A stretch of 64,000 nucleotides of DNA from Streptococcus sp. (GCA_030528055.1 JAUMZQ010000002.1:62001-126000); one strand, 5' to 3'. Positions 8,233-17,778 are shown, counted from the first letter of the stretch. A program made the numbers and translations. The notes: generated from the letters alone by a model not told the origin.

Positions 8233-8266
8233 AAAAAAACACCCCATGGTGTGAACCATGAAGTGT
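8233..8266 (-). terminator. Current terminator downstream of rpsI
   Basis: On the minus strand ACACTTCATGG pairs with CCATGGGGTGT across a TTCACA loop, followed by TTTTTTT. It lies inside the integrated element and replaces the native rpsI terminator, which now appears at 3611-3643. It may also stop plus-strand integrase transcripts. Confidence 0.75.
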
Positions 8267-8290
8267 AGTAAAACGTTGATATAACGGTAT

Positions 8291-8308
8291 ATTAACGTTT
8301 TGAGAATT
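8291..8308 (+). repeat. Direct repeat, rpsI-proximal att-like site
   Basis: ATTAACGTTTTGAGAATT covers the rpsI stop codon and last codons and matches 3667-3684 in 17 of 18 bases. It marks the rpsI-side junction of the element. Confidence 0.68.
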
Positions 8309-8684
8309 GTGAAGCTTTACGAGCTTTCTTAAGACCTGGTTTCTTACGTTCAACCATACGGGCATCACGGGTAAGAAGACCTGCGCGTTTCAATGAATCA
8401 CGAAAATCTGGGTCTACTTGAAGAAGTGCGCGTGCGATACCATGACGGATAGCTCCTGATTGACCTGCGTATCCTCCACCTACAACGTTTACAAAAACAT
8501 CGTAAGAACCAACAGTTGAAGTAACTGCAAATGGTTGGTTGATAACTAGACGAAGGTCTGCGTGAGGAATGTATTCTTCAACGTCTTTTTTATTGACAGT
8601 GATTTTACCAGTTCCTGGAACAAGGCGAACGCGTGCAACAGCGTTTTTACGACGTCCAGTACCTGCATATTGTGCTTGTGACAT
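8292..8684 (-). CDS. rpsI: 30S ribosomal protein S9 (uS9)
   Basis: S9 binds the 3' major domain of 16S rRNA, and its C-terminal tail reaches the P-site tRNA. The 130-residue sequence has [15 protein letters not shown] at the N-terminus, the [19 protein letters not shown] core and the basic RKASQFSKR tail that touches tRNA. It follows rplM by 19 bp in the usual rplM-rpsI operon. The last codons double as the att core of the inserted element, yet the protein tail is intact, as expected for integration that restores the gene end. Confidence 0.98.
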   Translation of the reverse strand: MSQAQYAGTGRRKNAVARVRLVPGTGKITVNKKDVEEYIPHADLRLVINQPFAVTSTVGSYDVFVNVVGGGYAGQSGAIRHGIARALLQVDPDFRDSLKRAGLLTRDARMVERKKPGLKKARKASQFSKR

Positions 8685-8703
8685 ACTTATATTGTTCCTT
8701 TCC

Positions 8704-9150
8704 TTAAATCAGTCCTGAAATATCCAGAACTTCTGGTTGTTGTGCAGCGTGAGTATGCTCAGCTCCTACAAATACTTTTAGTTTCATACCTTGTGCGCGA
8801 CCAAGAGTATTGTGAGGAAGCATCCCTTTAACTGATTTTTCAATCAAACGAACTGCATTTTTAGAACGAAGTTCACCAGCAGAGATAGATTTTAGTCCAC
8901 CTGGATACATTGAGTGTGTATAGTAAATCTTATCAGTAGCTTTTTTACCAGTTAATTTCACTTTTTCAGCATTGATAACGATAACAAAGTCACCTGTATC
9001 TGTATGAGGTGTGAATGTTGGTTTGTTTTTTCCACGAAGTACACTGGCAACGACTGCTGAAAGACGACCTAATGGCACATCAGTAGCATCTACAATATAC
9101 CACTTGCGTTCAACTTCACCTGGCTTAGCCATGTATGTTGTTTTGTTCAT
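8704..9150 (-). CDS. rplM: 50S ribosomal protein L13 (uL13)
   Basis: L13 is an early-assembling 50S protein that binds 23S rRNA. The 148-residue sequence is standard: [20 protein letters not shown], the [18 protein letters not shown] strand and [19 protein letters not shown] with YAG-like ending replaced by [15 protein letters not shown]. It heads the rplM-rpsI operon behind a structured leader at 9179-9247 and a promoter at 9261-9290. The start has an AGGAGAAATC ribosome site. Confidence 0.98.
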   Translation of the reverse strand: MNKTTYMAKPGEVERKWYIVDATDVPLGRLSAVVASVLRGKNKPTFTPHTDTGDFVIVINAEKVKLTGKKATDKIYYTHSMYPGGLKSISAGELRSKNAVRLIEKSVKGMLPHNTLGRAQGMKLKVFVGAEHTHAAQQPEVLDISGLI

Positions 9151-9178
9151 GATTTCTCCTATTATGAATATCGTTTTT

Positions 9179-9247
9179 GTTTACAGGGCGGATGTTCCGG
9201 TCCGCGAGTTATTTGGAAGGTTCCGGGGCCTTACAAATGGGGTAAAC
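9179..9247 (-). ncRNA. L13 leader (rplM autoregulatory RNA)
   Basis: This GC-rich 69-base element just before rplM folds on the minus strand as a three-way junction: closing stem GTTTAC (9242-9247) with GTAAAC (9179-9184), a hairpin AAGG...CCTT, and a hairpin GCGGA...TCCGC. This is the layout of the Firmicutes L13 leader, by which L13 controls its own operon. Placement between promoter and ribosome site supports the call. Confidence 0.8.
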
Positions 9248-9260
9248 AATACCGCCTACT

Positions 9261-9290
9261 ATCATACCAAATTGTTAGGGTAAAAGTCAA
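9261..9290 (-). promoter_or_regulatory. rplM-rpsI promoter
   Basis: On the minus strand TTGACT (9285-9290) and TATGAT (9261-9266) are 18 bp apart, placing the start just before the L13 leader. Confidence 0.72.
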
Positions 9291-9403
9291 TATATTTGTT
9301 GTAATTGTAAGCGTCTTTTTTAAGAAAGGTAATTACAGAAGATAATCGATCACAAAATCATAGGAAAAGTACTGCTAGAAACTTAGTTGCTAGTAATAAC
9401 AAC

Positions 9404-9916
9404 TTAAATATCTTCCTTTTTTTCCAACAATTTTTTCAAAGACTGATTATCCATTGGACGAATGGGAGGAGTTTTCAAATCAATTTGTTTCTTCATGTGA
9501 TTCAAATCTGTTTTGGTATCGGACACCCGCTTTTCCAACTCTCTCGCTGAAACTCTTAATGCCCCTTGAGCAAAAACAGTCCATTGCTCATTCAAATCAC
9601 TAGTAGCCACTGACACTTGATTCTTTGAAGTATTCAACTCTGCTGTAAGACGCTCAATGTAATCATCTGCGGTCTCTTCTTCCTCAGTGAAAACAACTGT
9701 CACCTTAAACTCATCGTAGACTTGACGGACACCCGGCATATACTGAGCATCAAATACGCAAATAATTTCTAATCCCTCGAAACTAGCATAATTGCTTAAT
9801 TTATCAAGAAGAATATTACGAGCAGCATCTAATTCTCCCTTATTAAATAGAGCATGAGTTTCTCTCCAAAAAGCTATCATATTGTAACCATCAACCAATA
9901 AAATCTTACGTTTCAT
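9404..9916 (-). CDS. yacP: NYN-domain ribonuclease, YacP/Rae1 family
   Basis: YacP-type proteins (Rae1 in Bacillus subtilis) are ribosome-associated endoribonucleases with a PIN-like NYN fold. The 170-residue protein starts KRKILLVDGYNMIAFW, where the first conserved aspartate of the fold sits, and has further acidic motifs IICVFDAQYMPG, EEETADDYIERL and VSVATSDLNEQWT. The start ATG overlaps the rlmB stop (ATGA), so the two are translationally coupled, as usual in streptococci. A charged helical tail (KKLLEKKED) ends it. Confidence 0.9.
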   Translation of the reverse strand: MKRKILLVDGYNMIAFWRETHALFNKGELDAARNILLDKLSNYASFEGLEIICVFDAQYMPGVRQVYDEFKVTVVFTEEEETADDYIERLTAELNTSKNQVSVATSDLNEQWTVFAQGALRVSARELEKRVSDTKTDLNHMKKQIDLKTPPIRPMDNQSLKKLLEKKEDI

Positions 9917-10641
9917 AGGCGATTCCTAAAAACTTCATACATCAAGATGGCTCCTGCGACACTAGCATTCAAACTCTGAACATGCCCTTTCATCGGAATT
10001 GTAATCATCTCATCCACTTGTTTTTTGATATTCGTAGATATTCCCTTGCCTTCATTGCCAATGATCAAAGCTAGTTTCCCACTCGTATTCCATTTAGTAG
10101 AAGGCGTTCCATTCATATCACTGCCAAAAATCCAAAAATTTTGAGCTTTCAACTTATCCAAAGTTTGACTAAGGTTCGTCACACGCGCAATAGGGACATG
10201 CTCCACTGCTCCAGTAGAAGTTTTAGCAACAACAGGTGTGACGCCTACTGAACGATGTTTGGGAATAATAACCCCAGAAACATTGGTCGCATCAGCTGTT
10301 CGTAGAATAGAACCAAAATTATGCGGATCAGTCAAGCCATCTAAAATGAGAATAAGCGGATTTTCTTCTTTTTCTGCTTGTTCTAACATATCCTCTAGTT
10401 CTGTGTAGGCAAATGCTGACACTCTCAGTACAAAACCTTGATGAACTGCACCATTAGTCAATTCTTGTAAATTTTTCTTGCTCATCCACGAAATAGATAC
10501 TTTCTTTTCAGTAGCTAAGTCTTTTATCTTTTCGAGATTTTTTCCGCGTAAATCATCTTGAATGTACAATTTATTTCCTGTGTTCGCTTTAAGAGCTTCT
10601 ATCACAGCGTGAGTTCCGTATACAATATCGTCTTTTTCCAT
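9913..10641 (-). CDS. rlmB: 23S rRNA (guanosine-2'-O-)-methyltransferase, SpoU/TrmH family
   Basis: RlmB-type SPOUT enzymes methylate the 2'-OH of a guanosine in 23S rRNA using SAM. The first M of the conserved protein, MEKDDIVYGTHAVIEALKAN, is at 10641; an upstream in-frame extension overlaps a terminator and lacks a ribosome site, so it was not used. The N-terminal substrate domain precedes the SPOUT motifs ILDGLTDPHNFGSILRTADA, IGNEGKGI and IPMKGHVQSLNASVAGAI that form the trefoil-knot SAM site. About 242 residues. It overlaps yacP by 4 bp. A -10 just upstream suggests its own transcript. Confidence 0.9.
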   Translation of the reverse strand: MEKDDIVYGTHAVIEALKANTGNKLYIQDDLRGKNLEKIKDLATEKKVSISWMSKKNLQELTNGAVHQGFVLRVSAFAYTELEDMLEQAEKEENPLILILDGLTDPHNFGSILRTADATNVSGVIIPKHRSVGVTPVVAKTSTGAVEHVPIARVTNLSQTLDKLKAQNFWIFGSDMNGTPSTKWNTSGKLALIIGNEGKGISTNIKKQVDEMITIPMKGHVQSLNASVAGAILMYEVFRNRL

Positions 10642-10647
10642 ATTCCC

Positions 10648-10653
10648 AGTATA
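10648..10653 (-). promoter_or_regulatory. Possible -10 for rlmB with near-leaderless start
   Basis: TATACT on the minus strand ends only 6 bases before the rlmB ATG, so a transcript from it would have almost no leader. No good ribosome site precedes the ATG, and a terminator separates rlmB from mrnC, so some such promoter is needed. The -35 is weak. Confidence 0.35.
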
Positions 10654-10706
10654 ACACAAAGAAAATGAAAAAGTGGGATTAATCAATCTATAAGTGTGGA
10701 TAATAC

Positions 10707-10766
10707 AAAAAAAACACGTATCAACCAAGCTCGTCTTTCATAACTGTTGGTTTGTTCGTGTTTTTT
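10707..10766 (-). terminator. Terminator between mrnC and rlmB
   Basis: On the minus strand ACACGAACAAACCAA pairs with TTGGTTGATACGTGT (two bulged positions), followed by eight T. It ends the cysE/cysS/mrnC side of the block. Confidence 0.75.
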
Positions 10767-10790
10767 CATTGTTGATCTTTAAAACAAAAA

Positions 10791-11192
10791 TTATCTAGTG
10801 CTGTTTGATGTATCTACGTATTGGATGCACCATTCTATTAATTCTTCCAAACGTTCAATGTGATTTGTCATATGGAGATACCCCATGATAGCTTCAAATC
10901 CTGTTGACATACGATAGGTCACGATATCAGCATTTTTTGCCTTGGTATGACTGTTGGCATTACGACCTCGTTTATAAATTTCTTCCTCTTTTTCTGTTAA
11001 GAGGTTATTTGATAACATTTGCGAAATCAGGTTTGCCTGTGCCTTGGCAGATACATACTGAGTTGCTTTTTTATGGAGTTGATTAGGGCTTGTTAATCCT
11101 TTAAAAATAAGATGTTTTCTTATATAAGTTGAATAAATAGCATCCCCTTCAAAAGCTAATGCAATGCCATTGATGAGATTCACATCAATCAC
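10791..11192 (-). CDS. mrnC: Mini-ribonuclease III
   Basis: Mini-III is the RNase III-like dimer without a dsRNA-binding domain that matures 23S rRNA. The 133-residue protein has the short RNase III signature NGIALAFEGDAIYSTYIRKHL and the second acidic region STGFEAIMGYLHM. Translation begins at a GTG that overlaps the last codons of cysS by 8 bp, indicating coupling. The arrangement cysS-mrnC is conserved in Firmicutes. Confidence 0.93.
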   Translation of the reverse strand: MIDVNLINGIALAFEGDAIYSTYIRKHLIFKGLTSPNQLHKKATQYVSAKAQANLISQMLSNNLLTEKEEEIYKRGRNANSHTKAKNADIVTYRMSTGFEAIMGYLHMTNHIERLEELIEWCIQYVDTSNSTR

Positions 11193-12528
11193 GCGTCCAC
11201 CTCACTCCGTCTTTCGTATCAAGCAGTTTGATTCCTTGGTGAGCTAGTTCATCTCGAATCTGATCTGCCTTAGCAAAGTCTTTTTGCTCTCTAGCTTTCT
11301 GACGCTCTTGAATTAATTGTTCAATAGCACTATCTAAGATTTCCTCCTGAAAAGTCACACCAAATACTGCTAACATTCGTGCAAAAGCTTCTTTTACTTC
11401 TACAGTGTAATGTCCAGAATTTATCCACTTTGCAAATTCAAATACTTCGGTAATACCATTTGCAGCATTGAAATCTTCATCCATAGCTTTGGTAAACTTA
11501 TCCAGAAAACCTTGTAAGTCTTCATCAGTTACTTCTCCTACAAAAGGTTGTTCATAGGTATTTTTTAAATATTTGAGATTTCTAGTGGCATCCTCAATCC
11601 CTTTTTCTGTAAAATTGATTGGCTTGCGATAATGATGAGTCGCAAAGTAAAAACGCAGAACTTGACCATCAAGTGTTTTTAGGGCATCGTGGACAGTGAT
11701 AAAATTTCCTAAGGATTTGGACATTTTTACATTGTTGACATTAACAAATCCATTGTGCATCCAGTAATTGGCAAATGTTTTTCCTGTTTTAGCTTCGGAT
11801 TGAGCAATTTCATTTGTATGATGTGGAAACTCCAAGTCTGCTCCACCACCATGAATATCAATGGTGTCCCCCAGAATTTCCGTTGACATTACCGAACATT
11901 CGATATGCCAACCCGGTCGTCCTGCTCCCCAAGGACTATCCCATGAGATTTCCCCGTCTTTGGCTGTTTTCCAAAGGGCAAAGTCAAAAGGATTTTCTTT
12001 GCGGGCTGTTTCTTCGTCCGTTCGACCACTAGCTCCCAGCTCCAAATCAGCCAATGTTTTATTAGCCAAACGAGCATAATTGGGAGATTTTTCTACACGA
12101 AAATAGACATCCCCTTCTGATTCGTAAGCAAATCCTTTGTTTACAAGTACCGTCACGAACTGGATGATATTATCCATATAATCCATCACGCGCGGATGAA
12201 TTGTTGCTGGTTTTACCCCTAAAGCAGACACATCTTCATAAAAAGCTGCAATATACTTATCTGCAATTTCTTCTGGAGTCACACCTTCTTCTTTGGCTCT
12301 ATTGATAATCTTATCATCAACATCTGTAAAGTTCGAAATGTAGGTGACATCGTAACCTCTGTATTCAAAATAGCGACGAATCGTATCAAAAGCAACACTA
12401 GAACGAGCATTCCCTACATGGATGTAATTGTAAACGGTAGGGCCACAAACATACATACTAACCTTGTCTTTTTTTATGGGAATGAAATCACGTAAACTTC
12501 GAGTCATGGTATCATAAATTTTAATCAT
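11185..12528 (-). CDS. cysS: Cysteinyl-tRNA synthetase
   Basis: CysRS charges tRNA-Cys. The start at 12528 (MIKIYDTMTRSLRDF) is preferred to the ATG five codons upstream because it is where family members begin; no strong ribosome site marks either. Class I motifs are present: VYNYIHVGNARS (HIGH-like), KMSKSLGNF (KMSKS), and zinc ligands at C(29), C in HIECSVMS and the following HHTNE. 447 residues, normal for bacteria. The C-terminal anticodon helices end KLLDTKDGVRWTRD. It lies downstream of cysE. Confidence 0.97.
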   Translation of the reverse strand: MIKIYDTMTRSLRDFIPIKKDKVSMYVCGPTVYNYIHVGNARSSVAFDTIRRYFEYRGYDVTYISNFTDVDDKIINRAKEEGVTPEEIADKYIAAFYEDVSALGVKPATIHPRVMDYMDNIIQFVTVLVNKGFAYESEGDVYFRVEKSPNYARLANKTLADLELGASGRTDEETARKENPFDFALWKTAKDGEISWDSPWGAGRPGWHIECSVMSTEILGDTIDIHGGGADLEFPHHTNEIAQSEAKTGKTFANYWMHNGFVNVNNVKMSKSLGNFITVHDALKTLDGQVLRFYFATHHYRKPINFTEKGIEDATRNLKYLKNTYEQPFVGEVTDEDLQGFLDKFTKAMDEDFNAANGITEVFEFAKWINSGHYTVEVKEAFARMLAVFGVTFQEEILDSAIEQLIQERQKAREQKDFAKADQIRDELAHQGIKLLDTKDGVRWTRD

Positions 12529-12722
12529 CATCAGATACAACATACAAGAATAGAGTTAGGAAGTTGAATCTCTTCAAAACAAGACTTTACCTATTCTCTA
12601 CTTGTATTTTCTCCTTTCTACACACTGGTTAATCCCTTAGTTTAATTTTTATTTCTGATCTTTAAAAATCATTTAAAGGTTAGCTTTTTTTGAAATTTCT
12701 TTTAATCATCAGTTAGATTTTG

Positions 12723-13307
12723 CTACAGTTTAGACGAATAGTAACTTTCTTCTCGGATTTCCTCTAAACTTTTGATTGTAGGTTCATCTTTTTCTCCATG
12801 GACACGAACAATTTTTGCAGGGATTCCTACAACAGTCACATCACTTGGAACATCCGATACAACAACTGCACCTGCTCCAACTTTGGCATTTTCACCTACT
12901 TCAATCGGCCCAATCAACTGAGAATGAGCTGAAATCAATGCACCTTTGCGAATAGTGGGATGCCTCTTGCCACTGTCCTTACCTGTACCTCCCAAAGTCA
13001 CTCCGTGATAAAGCATCACGCCTTTTTCAACTTCTGCTGTTTCCCCAATAACCAAGCCACTACCATGGTCAATGAAAACACCACTTGCAATCTTGGCTCC
13101 CGGATGAATTTCAATTTGAGTCCAGAAGCGCCAAAACTGGCTATTCATACGGGCTAGAAGTTTGAAGCCATGTTTCCATAAAAAATGAGAAAATCGATGA
13201 GCCGCCAAGGCTTTTATTCCCGGATAGGTCAACAAGACTTCAAGTGACGTTCGAGCCGCAGGGTCATTTTCTTTTACAATATCAATCGTTTCTTTCCACC
13301 AGCCCAT
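12723..13307 (-). CDS. cysE: Serine O-acetyltransferase
   Basis: CysE acetylates L-serine for cysteine synthesis and is normally feedback-inhibited by cysteine. The 194-residue protein has the helical N-terminal part DPAARTSLEVLLTYPGIKALAAHR and the left-handed beta helix with DHGSGLVIGETAEV, HGVTLGG and catalytic histidines in IEIHPGAKI and VMLYHGVTLGG. An AAGGAG ribosome site fixes the start. It sits between pnp and cysS, as in other streptococci, and is the short Firmicutes form. Confidence 0.95.
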   Translation of the reverse strand: MGWWKETIDIVKENDPAARTSLEVLLTYPGIKALAAHRFSHFLWKHGFKLLARMNSQFWRFWTQIEIHPGAKIASGVFIDHGSGLVIGETAEVEKGVMLYHGVTLGGTGKDSGKRHPTIRKGALISAHSQLIGPIEVGENAKVGAGAVVVSDVPSDVTVVGIPAKIVRVHGEKDEPTIKSLEEIREESYYSSKL

Positions 13308-13408
13308 TGTATACTCCTTCTAGCTTTTCAAGGACGTTTCTGTCGTTCAGTGAATTCAGAATGGTTATCTCTTTTTATCCCTTCTCAACATCTCGTCTAT
13401 GCTGTTAG

Positions 13409-15595
13409 TTATTCTGCTGAAGTTTTTTGATGTGCCTTGTGTTTTTGGTGATGATGGTGCTCTTTATCGGCATGTTTTCCATCATTTTCAGGTTTTGGTG
13501 GTCGCGGTAACAACACTTTCATAGAAGCATCTACTCGACCCTTTTCATCAATCTTGATAACTTTTACATCAACCGAGTCACCAATCTGTACAAGATCTTC
13601 AACTTTATTTGTACGAGTCCACGCCATTTCTGAAATATGGACCAGAGCATCTGTTTTATCAAATAAATTCACAAAGGCACCAAATTTTTCAATTCGAACG
13701 ACTTTAGCTTTATAAACTTCACCAACTTTTGCCTCACGCACTAGGTTAGCAATAATTTCTTTGGCACGATTAATGGCTTCTTGGTCACTAGAGTAAATAG
13801 ACACATTTCCTTCTTCATCAATATCAATTTTTACGCCTGTTTCAGCAATAATCTTGTCTATTGTTTCGCCACCCTTACCAATTACGACCTTAATTTTATC
13901 TACATTAATCTTAATTGTATCAATTTTCGGTGCTGTTGGAGCGAGTTCTGGACGAACTTGAGGAATAGTTCGTTCAATTAAATCAAGAATTTCTAAACGA
14001 GCTTTTTTAGCTTGTGCCAAAGCCTCTGTCAAAATTTCAGCTGTAATTCCCTCAATTTTGATATCCATTTGAAGAGCGGTAATCCCTTCACGAGTACCAG
14101 CCACTTTAAAGTCCATATCTCCAAAGTGATCTTCCAAACCTTGAATATCTGTCAAAACAGTATAATTGTTTCCATCTGATATCAATCCCATGGCAATCCC
14201 AGCTACTGGAGCTTTGATTGGAACACCACCTGCCATGAGAGCTAAAGTCCCTGCACAAATAGAAGCTTGAGAAGACGAACCATTTGATTCTAATACTTCT
14301 GCTACTAAGCGGATAGCATAAGGGAATTCTTCTAAACTTGGTAGTACTTGCTCAAGAGCGCGCTCACCCAAAGCACCATGCCCAATTTCACGACGACCTG
14401 GCGCTCCATAACGTCCTGTCTCCCCAACAGAGTATTGTGGGAAATTATAGTGATGCAAAAAACGTTTCTTGTACTCTAAGTCCAGTCCGTCAACAATTTG
14501 CGTTTCTCCCATTGGAGCCAGAGTTAAGACAGATAAAGCTTGTGTTTGCCCACGAGTAAATAAACCTGAACCATGAACGCGAGGAAGGTAGTCTACTTCT
14601 GCGTCTAAGGCACGGATTTCATCTACTTTTCGACCATCGGGACGAACCTTGTCCTCCGTAATCAAACGGCGAACTTCTGTATGCTCCATTTGCTCAAGAA
14701 TTTCTGCAATATCTCTCATGATTCGATCAATATCTTCATGATTTTCATATTTTTCTTGATAAACTGCGATAACGCGTTCTTTGACTTCTTGAGTAGCCGC
14801 CTCTCGTGCTAATTTTTCTTCTGTCTGTACAGCTTTTTGGAGGTCGCTATTGTAAAGTGTTATAATTTCAGCTTGTAGTTCTTCATCCACATGAAGCAGT
14901 TCGACCTCTGCTTTTTCCTTACCAATGGCAGCAACTATTTCTTCCTGAAAAGCAATGAGTTCTTTTACTGCTTCATGACCTTTTAAAAGAGCTTCTAACA
15001 TCAACTCTTCTGATAATTCTTTGGCACCAGACTCAACCATGTTAATGGCTTCTTTGGTTCCTGCAACAGTAAGTTCTAATAAAGAAACTTCTTTTTCTTC
15101 TTGACTAGGATTGATGATAAATTCACCACCTACATAACCCACTTGAACACCTGCAATAGGACCATTAAAAGGAATATCTGAAATGGACAAAGCGAGCGAG
15201 CTACCAAACATAGCTGTCATCGGAGCAGAAGCATTTTCATCATAAGATAGGACTGTATTGATAACTTGTATCTCATTGCGAAAACCTTCAGCAAACATCG
15301 GACGAATCGGACGGTCAATCAAACGCGCTGTTAAAGTGGCATCATTTGAAGGACGCCCCTCACGTTTGTTAAAACCACCTGGAAATTTTCCAGCAGCATA
15401 CATTTTTTCTTCATAGTTCACTTGTAGAGGGAAAAAGTCACCTGTTGCCATTTTTTTAGACATGACAGCCGCTGTCAGAACTGTGCTTTCCCCATAACGA
15501 ACCACAACACTACCATTTGCTTGCTTGGCTACTTGACCAGTCTCTACTATCAACTCACGACCAGCAAAAATGGTACGAAATATTTGTTTTGTCAT
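13409..15595 (-). CDS. pnp: Polyribonucleotide nucleotidyltransferase (PNPase)
   Basis: PNPase degrades RNA 3' to 5' by phosphorolysis. The start at 15595 ([15 protein letters not shown]) is chosen over an ATG five codons upstream because it has the GGAGTTATGT spacing. About 728 residues: two RNase PH domains (conserved [21 protein letters not shown] and the second with [15 protein letters not shown]), a KH domain ([12 protein letters not shown] near 560) and an S1 domain ([15 protein letters not shown] near 630). The C-terminus ends in an unusual histidine- and lysine-rich tail, [17 protein letters not shown], that may bind metal or RNA. In many Firmicutes rpsO is directly upstream; here the T7SS locus and pepF intervene. 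Confidence 0.97.
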   Translation of the reverse strand: MTKQIFRTIFAGRELIVETGQVAKQANGSVVVRYGESTVLTAAVMSKKMATGDFFPLQVNYEEKMYAAGKFPGGFNKREGRPSNDATLTARLIDRPIRPMFAEGFRNEIQVINTVLSYDENASAPMTAMFGSSLALSISDIPFNGPIAGVQVGYVGGEFIINPSQEEKEVSLLELTVAGTKEAINMVESGAKELSEELMLEALLKGHEAVKELIAFQEEIVAAIGKEKAEVELLHVDEELQAEIITLYNSDLQKAVQTEEKLAREAATQEVKERVIAVYQEKYENHEDIDRIMRDIAEILEQMEHTEVRRLITEDKVRPDGRKVDEIRALDAEVDYLPRVHGSGLFTRGQTQALSVLTLAPMGETQIVDGLDLEYKKRFLHHYNFPQYSVGETGRYGAPGRREIGHGALGERALEQVLPSLEEFPYAIRLVAEVLESNGSSSQASICAGTLALMAGGVPIKAPVAGIAMGLISDGNNYTVLTDIQGLEDHFGDMDFKVAGTREGITALQMDIKIEGITAEILTEALAQAKKARLEILDLIERTIPQVRPELAPTAPKIDTIKINVDKIKVVIGKGGETIDKIIAETGVKIDIDEEGNVSIYSSDQEAINRAKEIIANLVREAKVGEVYKAKVVRIEKFGAFVNLFDKTDALVHISEMAWTRTNKVEDLVQIGDSVDVKVIKIDEKGRVDASMKVLLPRPPKPENDGKHADKEHHHHQKHKAHQKTSAE

Positions 15596-15978
15596 ACATA
15601 ACTCCTTCATAATGTATAATATAAAATTTGTAAAAATAACCGTTCAATAAAGAGGGGACAAATTTCCACTCTTCATCAACTTTTATAATAGTTTCTCATA
15701 CGTCTTGCTTACAAAAATCAAGTTTTAAAACATTGACTTGACAATGACTTAAATCCTCATTTTTGTATCAAGCACGTATAAACCTTATTTTATCATATTT
15801 TTAAATAAAAGAAAAAGACTTGAAAGCTATTTTAAAATATTAAATTGAGAAAAGGTCTTCTTTCAGTAATCAATCAACGAAAAATACAACTAAATAGCAC
15901 ATTTATTAGGAAAATTTGCTATACTAATCTAAATGACACTTTGTACTAATATTATACAAATAGAAAAGGAGAAAGCAC
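15596..15978. other. Divergent pnp / pepF intergenic region
   Basis: The 383 bases hold the divergent promoters of pnp and pepF but no gene. Possible -10s are TATATT near the pnp start and TATACT at about 15920 for pepF; -35 boxes are weak. An imperfect hairpin can form between 15810 and 15865. No repeat or remnant is recognised. Confidence 0.45.
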
Positions 15979-17778
15979 ATGCTCGAACAAAAACAACGTT
16001 CTGAATTCCCTCAAAATGAATTATGGGACTTGACCGCCCTCTACCAAGACCAAGAAGATTTCTTACGTGCCATTGAAAAGGCAACTGAAGATATTCATCA
16101 ATTTTCTCTTAATTATAAAGGAAAATTACAAACTTTTGATGACTTTGAACGAGCCTTCACAGAATTGGAACAAATTTATATCCAAATCAGTCATATCTTT
16201 AATTACAGTTATATGCCACAATCCACTGATTATGGAAATGAAAGTTTTGCTCAAATCGCTCAAGCTGGAACTGATTTTGAAGTTAAAGCAAATGTTGCTC
16301 TTAGCTTCTTTGATGATGCTCTCGTCAGTGCTGACGATAAGGTCTTAGAGCAACTGGCTCAACTTCCGCAGCTAACAAGTGCCATTCGACAAATCAAAAT
16401 CAAAAAATCCCACTATCTAGGTGCTGAAATCGAAAAAACGTTGACAAATCTAGGAGAAGTATTCCAACGTCCGCTTGACATCTATTCGAAAATGCGGGCT
16501 GGTGATTTCACTATGGACGACTTTGAAGTTGAAGGACAAACCTACAAAAATAGCTTTATTAGCTATGAAAATTTTTATCAAAATCATGAAAATGCAGAAG
16601 TCCGTGAAAAATCTTTTCGTTCATTTTCTAAAGGTCTTCGTCAACACCAAAACGCTGCCGCAGCAGCTTATCTTGCTCAAGTCAAATCTGAAAAATTGAT
16701 TGCGGACATGCGTGGATATGATTCTGTTTTTGATTATTTACTAGCCGAACAAGAAGTTGACCGCAGTATGTTTGATCGCCAAATCGATCTTATCATGAAA
16801 GATTTTGCACCGGTTGCTCAAAAATACCTCAAACATGTCGCTCAAGTCAATGGCTTGGAAAAAATGACTTTTGCTGATTGGAAATTGGATTTAGATAGTG
16901 AATTAAATCCTGAAATCAGTATTGATGACGCCTATGATTTAGTTATGAAATCTGTTGAGCCACTTGGAAGTGAATACACTCAAGAAATCAAAAATTACCA
17001 AACTGAACGCTGGGTAGACTTTGCTGCCAATGCTGGAAAAGACTCTGGAGGATATGCGACAGACCCTTACCGTGTCCATCCTTACATTCTTATGAGTTGG
17101 ACAGGACGCATGAGTGATGTCTATACCTTGATTCATGAAATCGGTCATTCTGGCCAGTTTATTTTCTCAGATAATCATCAAAGCTATTTCAACACGCATA
17201 TGTCCACTTACTATGTCGAAGCTCCGTCCACTTTTAACGAACTACTACTTAGCGATTATTTGGAACACCAAGTTGACAATCCTCGTCAAAAACGCTTTGC
17301 TCTCGCCCACCGCTTGACAGATACTTATTTCCACAACTTCATCACTCATCTTTTAGAAGCGGCTTTTCAGCGCCAAGTTTATAAACTCGTAGAAGCGGGC
17401 GAAACATTTGGAGCTACTAAACTAAACAGTATTATGAAAGAAATTTTAAGCCAATTTTGGGGAGATGCTGTCGAAATTGATGACGATGCTGCTCTAACTT
17501 GGATGCGACAAAGTCACTATTATATGGGGCTTTATAGTTATACCTACTCTGCCGGTCTGGTCATTTCTACTGCTGGTTACCTTCATTTGAAACAGTCTGA
17601 AACAGGAGCTCAAGACTGGCTTGAATTTTTGAAATCCGGTGGCAGTAAGACACCACTTGAGTCCGCTCTCATCATTGGTGCTGATATTTCAACCGATAAA
17701 CCACTTCGCGACACTATTCAGTTTCTGTCCGATACAGTTGACCAAATCATCAGCTATAGCCAAGAATTGAAAAAATAA
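15979..17778 (+). CDS. pepF: Oligoendopeptidase F (M3 metallopeptidase)
   Basis: PepF hydrolyses peptides of about 5-20 residues in the cytosol. The 599-residue protein has the M3B oligopeptidase layout: helical N-terminal half with the LGEVFQRPLDIYSKMRAGDF motif, zinc site HEIGHSGQF near residues 386-394 (HExxH) and downstream ligand ESTFNE-like APSTFNELLLSDYL. An AAAGGAG ribosome site precedes the ATG. It is a single plus-strand gene between pnp and the T7SS array and is closed by a strong bidirectional terminator. Confidence 0.94.
   Translation: MLEQKQRSEFPQNELWDLTALYQDQEDFLRAIEKATEDIHQFSLNYKGKLQTFDDFERAFTELEQIYIQISHIFNYSYMPQSTDYGNESFAQIAQAGTDFEVKANVALSFFDDALVSADDKVLEQLAQLPQLTSAIRQIKIKKSHYLGAEIEKTLTNLGEVFQRPLDIYSKMRAGDFTMDDFEVEGQTYKNSFISYENFYQNHENAEVREKSFRSFSKGLRQHQNAAAAAYLAQVKSEKLIADMRGYDSVFDYLLAEQEVDRSMFDRQIDLIMKDFAPVAQKYLKHVAQVNGLEKMTFADWKLDLDSELNPEISIDDAYDLVMKSVEPLGSEYTQEIKNYQTERWVDFAANAGKDSGGYATDPYRVHPYILMSWTGRMSDVYTLIHEIGHSGQFIFSDNHQSYFNTHMSTYYVEAPSTFNELLLSDYLEHQVDNPRQKRFALAHRLTDTYFHNFITHLLEAAFQRQVYKLVEAGETFGATKLNSIMKEILSQFWGDAVEIDDDAALTWMRQSHYYMGLYSYTYSAGLVISTAGYLHLKQSETGAQDWLEFLKSGGSKTPLESALIIGADISTDKPLRDTIQFLSDTVDQIISYSQELKK

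Larger units (their letters stand above)
3667..8308. mobile_element. Decayed integrative element at the 3' end of rpsI
   Basis: The 4.6-kb AT-rich segment is bounded by 18-bp direct repeats, one inside the rpsI 3' end. It carries a tyrosine recombinase C-terminal remnant beside rpsI, a PARIS-like defence pair, a GNAT gene and broken reading frames. Integrative elements using the rpsI 3' end are known in streptococci (established knowledge). No intact integrase, relaxase or replication gene is visible, so it is inferred to be immobile. The defence genes are the best-preserved cargo. Confidence 0.75.

Noticed and set aside
9301..9403. Terminator or cre site after yacP
   Set aside because: A TGTAAGCGTC string resembles part of cre but lacks the second half, and the possible hairpin has no good T run.
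10642..10728. Longer rlmB reading frame starting 29 codons upstream
   Set aside because: The extension overlaps the terminator after mrnC, has no ribosome site and is absent from the family; the conserved protein begins at 10641.
12529..12722. T-box riboswitch before cysS
   Set aside because: The conserved T-box antiterminator sequence TGGNACCGCG was not seen on the minus strand in this gap, and no specifier hairpin was evident.
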